From: Tectiglobus sp965223355
GTDB lineage: Bacteria > Pseudomonadota > Alphaproteobacteria > Rhizobiales > Hyphomicrobiaceae
Reading direction: 5' to 3'
DNA: 64,000 nucleotides
Assembly (NCBI GenBank): GCA_965223355.1
Contig: CBDCWE010000003.1
Coordinates: forward strand, 434,001 to 498,000
The first letter of the stretch is position 1. Each line of letters opens with the position of its first letter. Below, piece by piece: positions 17,475 to 27,700 of the stretch. The notes under the pieces are model-generated. The model was given only the letters and a program-made list of their open reading frames with translations, had not been told where the DNA came from and did no database searches. Both the position numbers and the translations under genes were made by a program.

Positions 17475-19313
17475 ATGTCCGATACAGGTAGTGGCGGAGG
17501 CGGCAAAGCCTTCATCGACAACCTGCCCAAGATCTACGGGATGTATACCGGCGGCTTTATCGTCTTCATCCTACTTATGGCAGTGTTGGAACAGCTGGGC
17601 GTCAGCGCAGCAACCATTGGTATTCTTTTCGTCGCCTTTACGATTTTCATCTACGCCGCCATTGGCTGGTTGTCGCGCACGATGCAGGTCTCGGCCTACT
17701 ACGTGGCCGGCCGCGAAGTGCCGCCGGTCTTCAACGGTATGGCGACCGCGGCGGACTGGATGTCCGGCGCCTCGTTCGTCGCCCTTGCCGGCGGCATTTA
17801 CTTTGGCGGCCATGGCTATCTGGCCTTCGTGGTCGGCTGGACCGGCGGTTACGTGCTTGTCAACTCGTTGATGGCACCTTACCTGCGTAAGTTCGGCTGC
17901 TATACCGTGCCGGATTTCATCGGCACCCGCTATGGCGGCAACACGGCGCGGCTGTGCGCGGTGATCATTCTCGTTGTTGCATCGTTCACCTACGTGACGG
18001 CACAGATCAACGCGACGGGCACAATTGCCGCCCGGGCCCTGCAGATCCCATTTGAATTCGGTGTCTGGTTCGGCCTGCTCGGCATTCTGCTGTGCTCGAT
18101 GCTCGGTGGGATGCGGGCCGTGACCTGGACCCAGGTTGCCCAGTATATCGTGCTCATCATCGCCTACCTGGTGCCGGTGATCTGGATGTCTAACAAGCAG
18201 GGCTTCGGGATCATCCCGCACTTTTCCTATGGCGATGCCGTGCAGCGCATTCAGGAACTTGAAGGCACGCTCAACGTCGGTGCCAAGCCGGCGGAAGCTT
18301 TTGCCGGTCTCAAGGTTCTGACCAGCCTGCACAATGCGCCGGGCGAACCGGGCTCGATGGCCAGCTGGAAGTTCGTGACGCTGGCACTCAGCATGATGGC
18401 CGGTACGGCTTCGTTGCCGCACATCCTGATGCGCTATTTCACGACGCCGTCGGTGCGTGATGCACGCAAATCGGTCGCCTGGTCACTGTTCTTCATCTTC
18501 CTGCTCTACTTCACGGCGCCGGCCCTCGCGACGCTGACGAAGTTGCAGCTGTTAGACCCGAACCTGCCGACCGCAATCATCGGCAAGTCGTTCCAGGACG
18601 TGGCCAACATTGAATGGGTCAAGAACTGGTCCAACGTTGGCTTCTTGAAGATCATCGACAGCAATGGCAACGGAATTCTCGACATCAACGAGTTCCACAT
18701 GCGCACGGGCATCGTCGTGCTGGCAACGCCGGAAATCGCCGGTCTGCCATACGTGATCTCAGGTCTCGTGGCGGCCGGCGGAATGGCTGCTGCGATGTCG
18801 ACGGCCGACGGTCTGCTGCTCGCGATCGCCAACGCGCTCAGCCACGATCTTTACTACAAGATCATCGACCCGAAGGCGGAAACCCGGACACGCTTGATCG
18901 TTGCCCGCATTCTCTTGATCGTGATTGGTGCGGCGGCAGCGGCCGTGGCGAGTTTGAAGCTGACCGGCATTCTGGGTGCTGTGGCCTGGGCCTTCTGCTT
19001 CGCCTGCTCCGGCTTGTTCTTCCCGCTGGTCCTGGGTGTCTGGTGGAAGCGCGCCAATGCGGCAGGGGCCGTGGCAGGTATGGTGTTCGGCTTTGCCGCC
19101 GGAACGATCTATCTCTACCTGATCTACAACAAGATCATCGATCCGATCTGGGGTCTCGACGGCTTGCGCTTCGGGATCATCGGTATGCCGGTCAGCCTCG
19201 TTGCCATGGTCGTCGTCAGCCTGATGACCGAAGCTCCGGACGAGGAAACCCAAGCGATGGTCGATGCCGTGCGCATACCATCCGGCAACACCATTCTGGA
19301 TGAGTCGCACTAA
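17475..19313 (+). CDS. sodium:solute symporter, VC_2705/ActP-like family
   Basis: 612 residues, 13-14 predicted membrane helices. Family motifs include SAYYVAGREVPPVFNGMATA and ADWMSGASFVALAGGIYFGG near residues 75-115, then TASLPHILMRYFTTPSVRDA near 310. Members import acetate, pyruvate or other small carboxylates with Na+. A soluble insert around residues 385-410 contains DSNGNGILDINE (395-406), which fits the 12-residue EF-hand calcium loop. It forms an operon with the DUF4212 gene. SD GGATAGGAA precedes the ATG. HP5 copy 3 starts one base after the stop codon. Confidence 0.93.
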   Translation: MSDTGSGGGGKAFIDNLPKIYGMYTGGFIVFILLMAVLEQLGVSAATIGILFVAFTIFIYAAIGWLSRTMQVSAYYVAGREVPPVFNGMATAADWMSGASFVALAGGIYFGGHGYLAFVVGWTGGYVLVNSLMAPYLRKFGCYTVPDFIGTRYGGNTARLCAVIILVVASFTYVTAQINATGTIAARALQIPFEFGVWFGLLGILLCSMLGGMRAVTWTQVAQYIVLIIAYLVPVIWMSNKQGFGIIPHFSYGDAVQRIQELEGTLNVGAKPAEAFAGLKVLTSLHNAPGEPGSMASWKFVTLALSMMAGTASLPHILMRYFTTPSVRDARKSVAWSLFFIFLLYFTAPALATLTKLQLLDPNLPTAIIGKSFQDVANIEWVKNWSNVGFLKIIDSNGNGILDINEFHMRTGIVVLATPEIAGLPYVISGLVAAGGMAAAMSTADGLLLAIANALSHDLYYKIIDPKAETRTRLIVARILLIVIGAAAAAVASLKLTGILGAVAWAFCFACSGLFFPLVLGVWWKRANAAGAVAGMVFGFAAGTIYLYLIYNKIIDPIWGLDGLRFGIIGMPVSLVAMVVVSLMTEAPDEETQAMVDAVRIPSGNTILDESH

Positions 19314-19475
19314 GCAACCCCTGAACAAATTCGGGGTCCAGGGGATGGATAATCCCCTGGTCGGGGAGTATGAGGGGCTGACAAGCCCCTCATCGATTGC
19401 CGTGAAACGGCGATTGGTTAAGGGCGCCGCCCTAACCAATCGCGGCAAAGGGCCGAACCCTTTGCAAACCCACCA
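19314..19475 (-). repeat. HP5 five-hairpin repeat, copy 3 (inverted)
   Basis: Begins immediately after the symporter TAA with GCAACCCCTGAACAAATTCG, then CCAGGGGATGGATAATCCCCTGG-type hairpin, TGAGGGGCT/AGCCCCTCA, ATTGCCGT/ACGGCGAT, GGTTAGGG-type and CAAAGGG/CCCTTTG hairpins: the reverse order of copy 1. It separates the symporter from the small membrane gene at 19506. Confidence 0.85.
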
Positions 19476-19505
19476 GTTGCACACCCTTCGGGACTTGGCC
19501 ATTCC

Positions 19506-19850
19506 ATGACGGCATCCTTCCCCATCTGGGTCATCGTGATCGACTATGGTCTCGGCATGGTCATGTGGACCCTGATCGGCCGCGCCGCCATGAACTTGTT
19601 CTTGCCGACCGATTCGGACTTTTTTTTCATGAAGGCCTTCGTGCGCCTGACGGACCCGATCATCAAGGTCTTTCGGCCGCTCACACCGAGCTTTCTGATC
19701 GAACCGGTGGTGCCGCTGTTTGTCGCCTGGTTCTTCTATATGTTCCGGTTCTACGTCATGCCGTGGCTGCTCGGATACTCCGTGATGGGCATGTTGTCGT
19801 TCCCGCTGGAAGGCGAGATCGCCCGCGCGCTTTACCATTGGTCTAAGTAA
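19506..19850 (+). CDS. small membrane protein downstream of the symporter (YggT-like?)
   Basis: 114 residues, two to three hydrophobic segments (FPIWVIVIDYGLGMVMWTLI; VVPLFVAWFFYMFRFYVMPW). The Arg-Pro-Leu-Thr-Pro turn between helices resembles YggT proteins, but the match is loose. Its position 192 bp after the symporter suggests a functional link, although HP5 copy 3 lies between the two. ATG at 19506. Confidence 0.7.
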   Translation: MTASFPIWVIVIDYGLGMVMWTLIGRAAMNLFLPTDSDFFFMKAFVRLTDPIIKVFRPLTPSFLIEPVVPLFVAWFFYMFRFYVMPWLLGYSVMGMLSFPLEGEIARALYHWSK

Positions 19851-20276
19851 TACCGTCCCCGCTATGACTTGAGGTACTCGACCGGCGCGCCTTTGAGCGC
19901 CGGCAAGGCGCGTGCCGCGCGGTGATGCTTGTCACCCGGACCCGTTTTTGCTCAGGCGCGGAGCCCGGCTATTGCAGCACGGCGACGGCGCAAACCACAC
20001 CGGCGGGCCCTGCCGGGTGATGGCTCCTGGCAACGGGTGCCGGGATGACAGTGCGAGCAAGCAAGGCAACGATCAGCTCGTTGCGGCTCTTCAAGCAGGC
20101 CCGCACCGCCTGCGCGCTCGCCGCCCCGGCGCTCTCAACCAGACCGGAGATCATCGGCGTTGGGCGGCCGGACGGAGAGCGCAGTGGTTCGAGTTATACC
20201 CGACAGGCCATAAAGTCTGAAAGCTGCCGGTTGGTTTGCCGGCGACTTGAGCGGATGCGGGCAGCCATCGCCAATC
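19851..20276. other. intergenic region, no gene recognised
   Basis: 426 bp of GC-rich sequence between convergent genes. It contains CCGGCGC/GCGCCGG hairpin arms near 19880-19903 and a stretch around 20165-20200 that loosely resembles the GC-rich imperfect repeats at 8331 and 9647. Nothing else is supported. Confidence 0.4.
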
Positions 20277-21386
20277 TCAGGACAACACGGCGATCTTGTT
20301 GCGTTCGATCAATTCGAAGTCGATCTGCGCACCAATTCCGGCAACATCCGGGCAATGCGCAAGTCCATCTCGATCGATCTCGATCTCGTTGATGACGCCG
20401 TATTTGTGGGCGCCGTGCGGCAACAACACCTCGAAGTAGGTGGTATTTTCCAACGCGCATGCGAAATGCAGCTGCGCCATGTTGTTGAGTGAATTTCCGC
20501 CGTGATGCACTTCGTAGTTCATATGGAATGCCTCGGCGAGATGGGCGGTCTTGAGCATGGTCGTCAAACCGCCTTTCACGGGAATATCGCCCCTCAGCGC
20601 ATCGGTCGCCCGCTCGGTCACCCAGACGCCGTAAGTGCCCAGATCGCCTTGCGGATACTCCGTTGCCAAAATCGGGATATCGAGCTTGTCGCGCAGCTTG
20701 ACGTAACCGTAGATGTCCTCCTCGTTGAGCGGGTCTTCGAACCAGCGAAATCCGAGCCGCTCGGCGGCACGCCCGACCTTGAGCGCGTCCGGATAAGAAT
20801 AGCTCCAAGTCGAATCGAGCATCAGTTCATAATCATCGCCAACGCCCGCCCGCACGCTTTCGCACACGGCAATGTCCTGGGCAGGGTGTTGCGGTGGATG
20901 AATTTTGTAAGCCTTCCAGCCATCCGCTTTGAACCGCAGCGCCTCGTCGCGATAGGCTTGCGCAGTTGCGAGGATCTGGCTCGAGGCATAGGCACCAATC
21001 GACCTGCGGCCGGCGCCCAGAAGTTTATAGAGCGGCAGGCCGGCGGCCTTGCCGGCCATATCCCAGAGCGCCGTGTCGCAGGCCCCGACGGCGCGCAGTC
21101 CGATGTTGCGCTGTCGTGCGCGCAGTGCTTTGTGCAGGCTCTCGCGGGCCAGTGGGTCCTGGCCCATCAACACCGGCTTGAGAAATCGAATGAGGCCGCC
21201 GGCATCGGTCTCTGCCGGATTGGTCGCCGATCCGAGAAACGCGTGGCCCTCAAGACCAGCATCGGTCTTGAGGGTCAACAGTCCGAGACTGCTGCGTCCG
21301 CCCTGGTTCTGCGAACCGGCATGATACGTGGTTGGAGGAATATCGTTCCATGCAAAGAGCGTGAGTTCGACTGCATCGATCTTCAT
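20277..21386 (-). CDS. mandelate racemase/muconate lactonizing enzyme family protein
   Basis: 369 residues of the enolase superfamily. The N-terminal capping domain is followed by a TIM barrel with AYKIHPP (K-x-H catalytic pair, about residue 163), metal ligands in MLDSTWSYSYPDAL (Asp), FRWFEDPLNEEDI (Glu) and ATEYPQGD (Glu), and EVHHGGNSLNN carrying a His. The family abstracts a proton alpha to a carboxylate (dehydratase or racemase of sugar acids); the K-x-H variant is of the MR subgroup type. The substrate is unknown and no sugar operon is adjacent. The start is the ATG at 21386 (MKIDAVELTLFAW). Confidence 0.92.
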   Translation of the reverse strand: MKIDAVELTLFAWNDIPPTTYHAGSQNQGGRSSLGLLTLKTDAGLEGHAFLGSATNPAETDAGGLIRFLKPVLMGQDPLARESLHKALRARQRNIGLRAVGACDTALWDMAGKAAGLPLYKLLGAGRRSIGAYASSQILATAQAYRDEALRFKADGWKAYKIHPPQHPAQDIAVCESVRAGVGDDYELMLDSTWSYSYPDALKVGRAAERLGFRWFEDPLNEEDIYGYVKLRDKLDIPILATEYPQGDLGTYGVWVTERATDALRGDIPVKGGLTTMLKTAHLAEAFHMNYEVHHGGNSLNNMAQLHFACALENTTYFEVLLPHGAHKYGVINEIEIDRDGLAHCPDVAGIGAQIDFELIERNKIAVLS

Positions 21387-21423
21387 GACGTCCCCTTCAA
21401 CAGCCTTTTGCACTCCGGCTTGT

Positions 21424-21687
21424 AGTGGTCTGTATCACCTAAAATGGCGTATTCAGACGCTCAGATTTGGCCTGTGCCAAGGCGCGGTGGCCGTGGTGTT
21501 GCTGGCGCATCATAAGGCCGCCGCAACGCTGGCATCAGGCCAAATCTGAGCGCCTACGGTGCGCTGTCCTGGCCCGTGAGGGCGTCAGCCGTGCTCACCA
21601 TAGCGCACGCTATGCTTGCGCACGCCTTCCTGCTCACGAACCAGGGCAGCGCATCTCAATGCGTCATTTTAAGTGATACAGACCACT
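21424..21687. mobile_element. TIR264: MITE-like element with ~26-bp terminal inverted repeats
   Basis: AGTGGTCTGTATCACCTAAA... at 21424 pairs with ...TTTTAAGTGATACAGACCACT ending at 21687, about 24 of 26 positions. An internal pair GCTCAGATTTGGCCTG (21460-21475) / CAGGCCAAATCTGAGC (about 21537-21552) adds a second fold. No open frame of note lies inside. A solo end of the same family is at 63230-63265. It fills most of the gap between the enolase-family gene and the CYTH gene. Confidence 0.78.
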
Positions 21688-21841
21688 GGGACGCCAGTTT
21701 TCCACGGCAACACCGGCGCTGGCAATCCGTAATCAACGGCTCGCGCGAGCGAACGTGTGCCGGATGCGCCGATGAGATTGGGGCGCGGGCTATTGGCGGA
21801 ACGGTTCGGGCGAACTTTGAAGCGCTACCGGCGGCAGCGGC

Positions 21842-22339
21842 CTAAGCCTTGATGCGTTCGCGTATCACATCATGCCACGTGCGAAATGGAAGCTTCGTAA
21901 GGCTCCGGTTGTAATAGCGTGGATCGTGCGTAACTTCTTGCCCGATCCAGCTCGGCAGTTCGACAACCTGCCGTTCGTGCTCGAGCTCGATCTCGGCCAG
22001 GACCAGGCCGGCGTTCTGCTGTCGGAAAACGTCGACTTCCCAGCACAGCGACCGCCAGGGCACAATGAACCTGGTTTTCACGATCGTGGCGCCGCGACAA
22101 AGGTCGATCATTTGCTCGGCATCGTCGAGCGGAATATCGTACTCAAATTCCTGTCGCTTGAGACCGGCTTTGCTCGATTTCAGCGTCAGTGTGCTGGTCA
22201 TCCCGTCAATGACGCGCACCCTCACGCTGACGCTGTCATCGCGTAGGAGATAGGACTGCGAGATGTCCATTGACCGGACGGCCAACGCCCGCCAATCGTC
22301 GCCGCAAACAAGAAATTTTCGCTCGATTTCGATCGCCAT
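21842..22339 (-). CDS. CYTH domain protein (triphosphate tunnel metalloenzyme)
   Basis: 165 residues. The N-terminal EIERKFLV is the ExExK signature. It is followed by SQSYLLRDDSVSVRVRVIDG, LTLKSSKAGLKRQEFEYDIP, KTRFIVPW and LVLAEIELE, the alternating charged strands that line the tunnel. The family binds triphosphates with divalent metal; bacterial members are often inorganic tripolyphosphatases rather than adenylate cyclases. It is monocistronic. The start is the ATG at 22339, placing the signature at residues 2-10. Confidence 0.92.
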   Translation of the reverse strand: MAIEIERKFLVCGDDWRALAVRSMDISQSYLLRDDSVSVRVRVIDGMTSTLTLKSSKAGLKRQEFEYDIPLDDAEQMIDLCRGATIVKTRFIVPWRSLCWEVDVFRQQNAGLVLAEIELEHERQVVELPSWIGQEVTHDPRYYNRSLTKLPFRTWHDVIRERIKA

Positions 22340-22486
22340 GACGCACCCGGCTTCAGGCCGGATTGCCGAAGACAATCAGCAGCCCACTGCAACAGATTTG
22401 TAAATATCTACGGCCAGTTACGACACTTTGGTGACGCTTTCAACATTTGTCCATTGGAGTTGTTTTGGTACCGCGCGTTTTCCCCA

Positions 22487-24247
22487 TCATTGGCGTTGTG
22501 CGAGTTGGCGGCCCGCGGTGCGGAAGTTGTACCGCCGGTCGATCAGGCCGTGGCGCGGGTTGTAACCGCGATCGACATCGACGAACGTATCGAGTTGCAC
22601 TTCGACGTTTGCTAGTTGTTCGGCCAGATCGGCGGCAGCAAGGACGCGTCGCGCAATCGCCTGATCATCGAAATGGGCAACGGCAGGGTTGGCGTCGGCA
22701 AGGCGCACATTGACAGCCAACCGCACGGCATTGTCGGTCGCAAACCGCGCCGCCTCGCGCATGCGATGAGTGAGACTGTCCGTCAGATTGAGTTGGAAAA
22801 CGAGGCCGTTAACGCGCTCGAAGTCAGCCAGACGCCGACCTGCGGCAAGCACCTCGTGGCGGTGTTCCCACAAGAAGCCATAACTCACCGCGTGCGAAAA
22901 CCTGCTGCCCTGCCTGGCCTCGTGTTTCGAGGAATGCGACTTGCCAACCAGAATTGGAAATTCACCCAAACCTTCGAGCCGGTCGAGGCGGCCGTCAAGA
23001 TCGGCGAGTTGGTCCGATCCGGTGACCAGCTCAAGTTGCCCGACCAGGCTCTGATGGTCACGAATGACGGCCGCCTCGCTGTCGCTTGGCACGCCCAGAC
23101 AAAAGAAACTGAATCGGATCCCGGCGCAACGATAATCCTCAATCCGGCGCCTGACGTCGCCATCCATCAGATCGGCAAGGGGGGTGCGAACCGTGGTGAT
23201 TCCCATTTGCTGCAGGCGTAGCAACGTATAGTCGTTGCGCGCCCGCTTGCGCGAAAACTCCTCCATGGGCCCGTTGTAGGGCAGATCGGTCGGCGTCGCC
23301 CAGGCATGGCGCAGGTGGACGGTCAGCTTGGTGTCCGGATTGGCGGCCCAGGTGTTGTCCTGAGCCGACAGGGTCTCAGCCTTGCCGAGCAGCTTGCCGT
23401 CGGTTGGATACACCCTGAGACGGTGCCCGTCGGCATAGACGTCGACGAGCGCATAACTGAACTTGCCCGTATCGTTGCGCCCGTACTGATCGGCCGGTTC
23501 GACCCGATATATTTCCGCGTAGTCCTGGCGAATGAAACTCGTCGGCGGCAAACAATAAAGGCAGGTGTTGCCGACCCGGTTGAAAAAGAACTGATGCACA
23601 TGACCGGAAAACAACGCTTCGATGTCGTGGGTCTTGAGCAGATCAACGAGCCACGATCGGCCCGGTTCGGCGTAGTTATCGTAATGGCTCTGCTCGCCCC
23701 GGTCGAAAATGTAGGGCGGATAGTGTGAGCACAGGAAGGTCCGTTTGCCGCTGCCGGCAGCGAGCACACCTTCGAGCCAGCTGCGCTGTGCTGCTTCGTC
23801 TTCACTGCCGCTGTTGACCAGCGATGAATTGATCATCACGAACAGGCAGTCATTGAATTCGAAGCTTTGATAGCTGGGTCCGAACGCACGCTCGAATTGC
23901 GCAATGGCGTGCCGGTCGGCCGGCGCCGCCGGTGCATCCGGCATCGGCTTGTCGCCAATATCATGGTTGCCGGGCATGAACCGCATGCGTTCGATCAATG
24001 GCGCGAAAATCGCCTTCGCCTCGGAGCAGGCATCGCCGTAGGTCGGCAGGTGCGGCAACGGATGCACGAGATCACCGAGGTGCAGGACCAGGCCCGGCTC
24101 ATGCGAGGCAATCGCAGCGATCGCATAGCGCGCCCGGTCGTTCGCCAGATCGTTGACCGGAAACGGCGATGAATCATCCAGAATTGCCGGCCGGATGTGC
24201 GTGTCGGTTATAATCGCAAACGAGAATAGTGGTGGTTCGTCGCTCAT
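22487..24247 (-). CDS. calcineurin-like metallophosphoesterase with unassigned C-terminal domain
   Basis: 586 residues. The N-terminal half (about 1-280) has the metallophosphoesterase motifs ITDTHIRP, LHLGDLVHP, FMPGNHD, LCSHYPPY and FSGHVHQFF, which bind two metals and hydrolyse phosphoesters. The C-terminal half (about 310-586) has repeated helix-strand units (LLRLQQMGITTVRTPLADLM; VNGLVFQLNLTDSLTHRMRE; NAVRLAVNVRLAD) and could be an alpha/beta barrel; I do not recognise its family. No signal peptide is evident. The start ATG at 24247 precedes MSDEPPLFSFAIITDTH directly. Confidence 0.85.
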   Translation of the reverse strand: MSDEPPLFSFAIITDTHIRPAILDDSSPFPVNDLANDRARYAIAAIASHEPGLVLHLGDLVHPLPHLPTYGDACSEAKAIFAPLIERMRFMPGNHDIGDKPMPDAPAAPADRHAIAQFERAFGPSYQSFEFNDCLFVMINSSLVNSGSEDEAAQRSWLEGVLAAGSGKRTFLCSHYPPYIFDRGEQSHYDNYAEPGRSWLVDLLKTHDIEALFSGHVHQFFFNRVGNTCLYCLPPTSFIRQDYAEIYRVEPADQYGRNDTGKFSYALVDVYADGHRLRVYPTDGKLLGKAETLSAQDNTWAANPDTKLTVHLRHAWATPTDLPYNGPMEEFSRKRARNDYTLLRLQQMGITTVRTPLADLMDGDVRRRIEDYRCAGIRFSFFCLGVPSDSEAAVIRDHQSLVGQLELVTGSDQLADLDGRLDRLEGLGEFPILVGKSHSSKHEARQGSRFSHAVSYGFLWEHRHEVLAAGRRLADFERVNGLVFQLNLTDSLTHRMREAARFATDNAVRLAVNVRLADANPAVAHFDDQAIARRVLAAADLAEQLANVEVQLDTFVDVDRGYNPRHGLIDRRYNFRTAGRQLAQRQ

Positions 24248-24794
24248 CCCAGGGTCCTTCCGCCCACGCGCATCACCATCAATCGCAATTCAGCGCCCAA
24301 CGCAACTGATTGGCGGCGACGATGACACCAAATCACCATCGCGACATTCAGCATCGCGAAAACCGCTTGCATACCGGGAGATAGGTCAGGTATGCTGTCC
24401 TTTGTTTGTCGGCCCTGCAATTCTGGCAGGCCAGGCATAAGACAATTCGGCGCGTTGAGCCGTCAGTCCGACGGGATCAGCCGGTTGCATTTGTTTGTGC
24501 GTTGCTGGATGTCCGCAGATAACACCGTTCAAATGTCGCGGCATCAGATCTGCTCCGGCCAATCACCGGGATTATCGGCACGAGGAGCTATCCAAACGGC
24601 CGCTTATGCGCCTAAAACATGGCGGGGTCGCGCGGGGCGCGGGACGCTCAGCAGGTTGCCGACGCCGCGATGAACTCTTCGGATGAGGCGGCACGGGCAA
24701 ACTTCGCCGTCCGCCTCGCTCCACCCACAACGGACTGGCGCTGCGATCGGCTTCGCCACCACGAGGAAACTGGCAATTGATGAGGCTGCCTAAC
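24248..24794. other. divergent region upstream of gltB
   Basis: 547 bp with no supported gene; a 64-codon minus-strand frame abutting the phosphoesterase start has no recognisable features. An inverted pair CCCTGCAATTCTGGCAGG lies near 24413-24430. The gltB promoter should be here but is not obvious. Confidence 0.4.
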
Positions 24795-27700
24795 ATGACC
24801 ACTGCGCGCGCTTCCTTGAACACGCGTCCACTGAGCCAGGCTGCAGCGGGCCTCTACGACCCCGAATTCGAGCACGATGCCTGCGGCGTTGGCTTCATTG
24901 CCGATTTGAGTGCCAGGAAATCCCACAAGATCATTGAAGACGGCCTGCAAATCCTCGTCAATCTCACGCACCGTGGCGCGGTTGGTGCCGACCCGCTGGC
25001 CGGCGATGGTGCCGGCATGCTGCTCCAGATCCCGGATGAATTCTTGCGCACGGAATGTCGCCAGTTGGGCATCGAGTTGCCGGACGCCGGCGACTATGCA
25101 GTTGGCCACGTATTTCTGCCGCGTGACAAGCGCTTCCGGCGCGAGTGCGAAGCCCAATTTGAACGCAGCTGCAAGGAAGAGGGCCTGACGCTGCTCGGCT
25201 GGCGGGACGTGCCGACCGACAACAGCTGTCTGTCGGACCCGACGATTGCCGTTGAGCCGTTTCATCGCCAGATCTTCATTGGCAAGAGCGAAAACAGCGT
25301 CGCTGACGAAGTCCAGTTCGAACGCAAGCTTTACGTTTTGCGCAAAGTGGTCAACAACGCGATCCACGCCAAGTTTGCCGATATCGGTCTCAGCGACAGT
25401 GATAATGAGTTCTACATCGTCTCGCTGTCGAGCCGCACGATTGTCTACAAGGGGATGTTCCTCTCGGACCAGCTCGGCGCCTATTACACTGACCTGCGCG
25501 ACCGGCGCCTGACATCCGCCCTCGCCCTCGTCCATCAGCGTTTTTCGACCAACACGTTCCCGTCTTGGAAACTCGCCCACCCCTATCGGATGGTGGCCCA
25601 CAACGGCGAGATCAATACGCTGCGCGGCAACGTCAACTGGATGGCGGCGCGCCAGGCCTCCGTCTCCTCGCAGCTGTTCGGCGACGACCTGCAAAAGCTC
25701 TGGCCGATCTCCTATGAAGGCCAGTCGGATACCGCCTGTTTCGATAACGCGCTCGAATTCCTGACGATGGGCGGTTATTCCCTGGCGCATGCGGCGATGA
25801 TGCTGATCCCCGAGGCCTGGGCCGGCAATCCGCTGATGGATGCCCGGCGGCGCGCCTTCTACGAATATCATGCGGCGCTGATGGAACCGTGGGATGGCCC
25901 GGCTGCGGTTGCCTTCACCGATGGCCGCCAGATCGGCGCCACGCTGGACCGCAACGGCCTGCGTCCGGCGCGCTATTTCGTCACCAAGGATGGCATGGTG
26001 ATCATGGCGTCCGAAGCCGGCGTCTTGCCGACCCCGGAACAGGACATCGTCGAAAAATGGCGTCTGCAACCCGGCAAGATGCTGCTGATTGACCTCGAAC
26101 AGGGTCGCATCATTTCCGATGACGAACTGAAGGCCGAACTGGCCGCCAAGCATCCCTACCAGTCGTGGCTTGATCGCACCCAGATCAAGGTCGGTGATCT
26201 GCCGAAGGCCTTCAGTGAGCCACCGAAAACCAACGCCAGCCTGTTGGACCGCCAACAGGCGTTCGGCTACAGCCAGGAAAGCCTGAAATTCCTGATGGCG
26301 CCGATGGCCCATACCGGCCAGGAAGCGGTCGGCTCGATGGGCACGGACACTCCGATCTCGGCGCTATCCGACAAGGCCAAGCTACTGCACACCTACTTCA
26401 AGCAGAACTTCGCGCAGGTCACGAACCCACCGATCGATCCGATCCGGGAAGAACTCGTGATGTCGCTGGTCTCGTTCATCGGGCCGCGACCGAACATTCT
26501 CGATCTGGCCGGTTCATCGAAACTGAAGCGTCTGGAAGTCTATCAACCGATCCTGACCAACGACGAACTCGAGCGCATCCGCCAGATTGGCGCGGTGCCG
26601 GACAACCAGTTTCGCACGCTGACGCTGGACATCACCTATCCGGCCGAGGCCGGCGCTGACTGGATGGAAAGCGCGCTCGACACGATCTGCAGTCAGGCTG
26701 AAACGGCGGTCGCCAAGGGCTATAACATCATCGTTCTGTCCGATCGCTGGGTCGGCGCGGATCGCATACCGATCCCATCGCTGCTGGCGACGTCCGCCGT
26801 CCACCATCATCTCATCCGCGCCGGCAAGCGTACATCCGTCGGTCTGGTGGTTGAAACCGGCGAAGCCCACGAAGTTCATCAGTTCTGCACGCTGGCCGGC
26901 TTCGGCGCCGAGGCGATCAACCCGTATCTGGCATTCGAGACGATCAACGACTCGCTACCGGACCTCGATCAAAACCTGACCGCCGATGACGCCATCAAGC
27001 GCTACATCAAGGCCATCGACAAGGGCATTCTGAAAGTGATGTCGAAGATGGGCATCTCGACGTACCAGTCCTATTGTGGCGCCCAGATCTTCGATGCCGT
27101 CGGGCTGCATCGTTCGTTTGTCGAGCGCTATTTCACCGGCACGCACACCCAGATCGACGGTGTCAGCCTCGAAGAGATCGCGCGCGAAACCGTTGAGCGT
27201 CACCGCCAGGCCTTCGGTAACGTTCCGCATCTCGACGGTGCGCTCGATGTTGGCGGCGAATATGCGGTGCGCGTGCGCGGCGAGGCCCACAGCTGGACCG
27301 CCGCCGTCGTCGCCGACCTCCAGCATGCCGTGCGCGGCAATCTGCCGGACAAATACCGCGCCTTTGCCCGGCAAGTGAACGAGCAGTCCGAGCGCTTGAT
27401 GACCATGCGCGGCCTGTTCCGCATCCGCTCGGCTGAGGAACTCGGCCGTGATGCCGTTGCGCTGGCGGAAGTCGAACCGGCTGCCGCGATCGTCAAGCGC
27501 TTTGCGACCGGCGCCATGTCGTTCGGCTCGATCTCACGCGAGGCCCATACCACGCTGGCGATCGCCATGAACCGGATTGGCGGCAAGTCGAACACCGGCG
27601 AGGGCGGCGAAGAGCCCGATCGCTTCCAACCGATGGACAACGGCGATTCGATGCGCTCCTCGATCAAGCAGGTCGCATCGGGTCGCTTTGGCGTGACGAC

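Noticed and set aside
24244..24438. 64-codon minus-strand frame abutting the metallophosphoesterase start
   Set aside because: No SD, no family resemblance, odd composition; more likely leader sequence.
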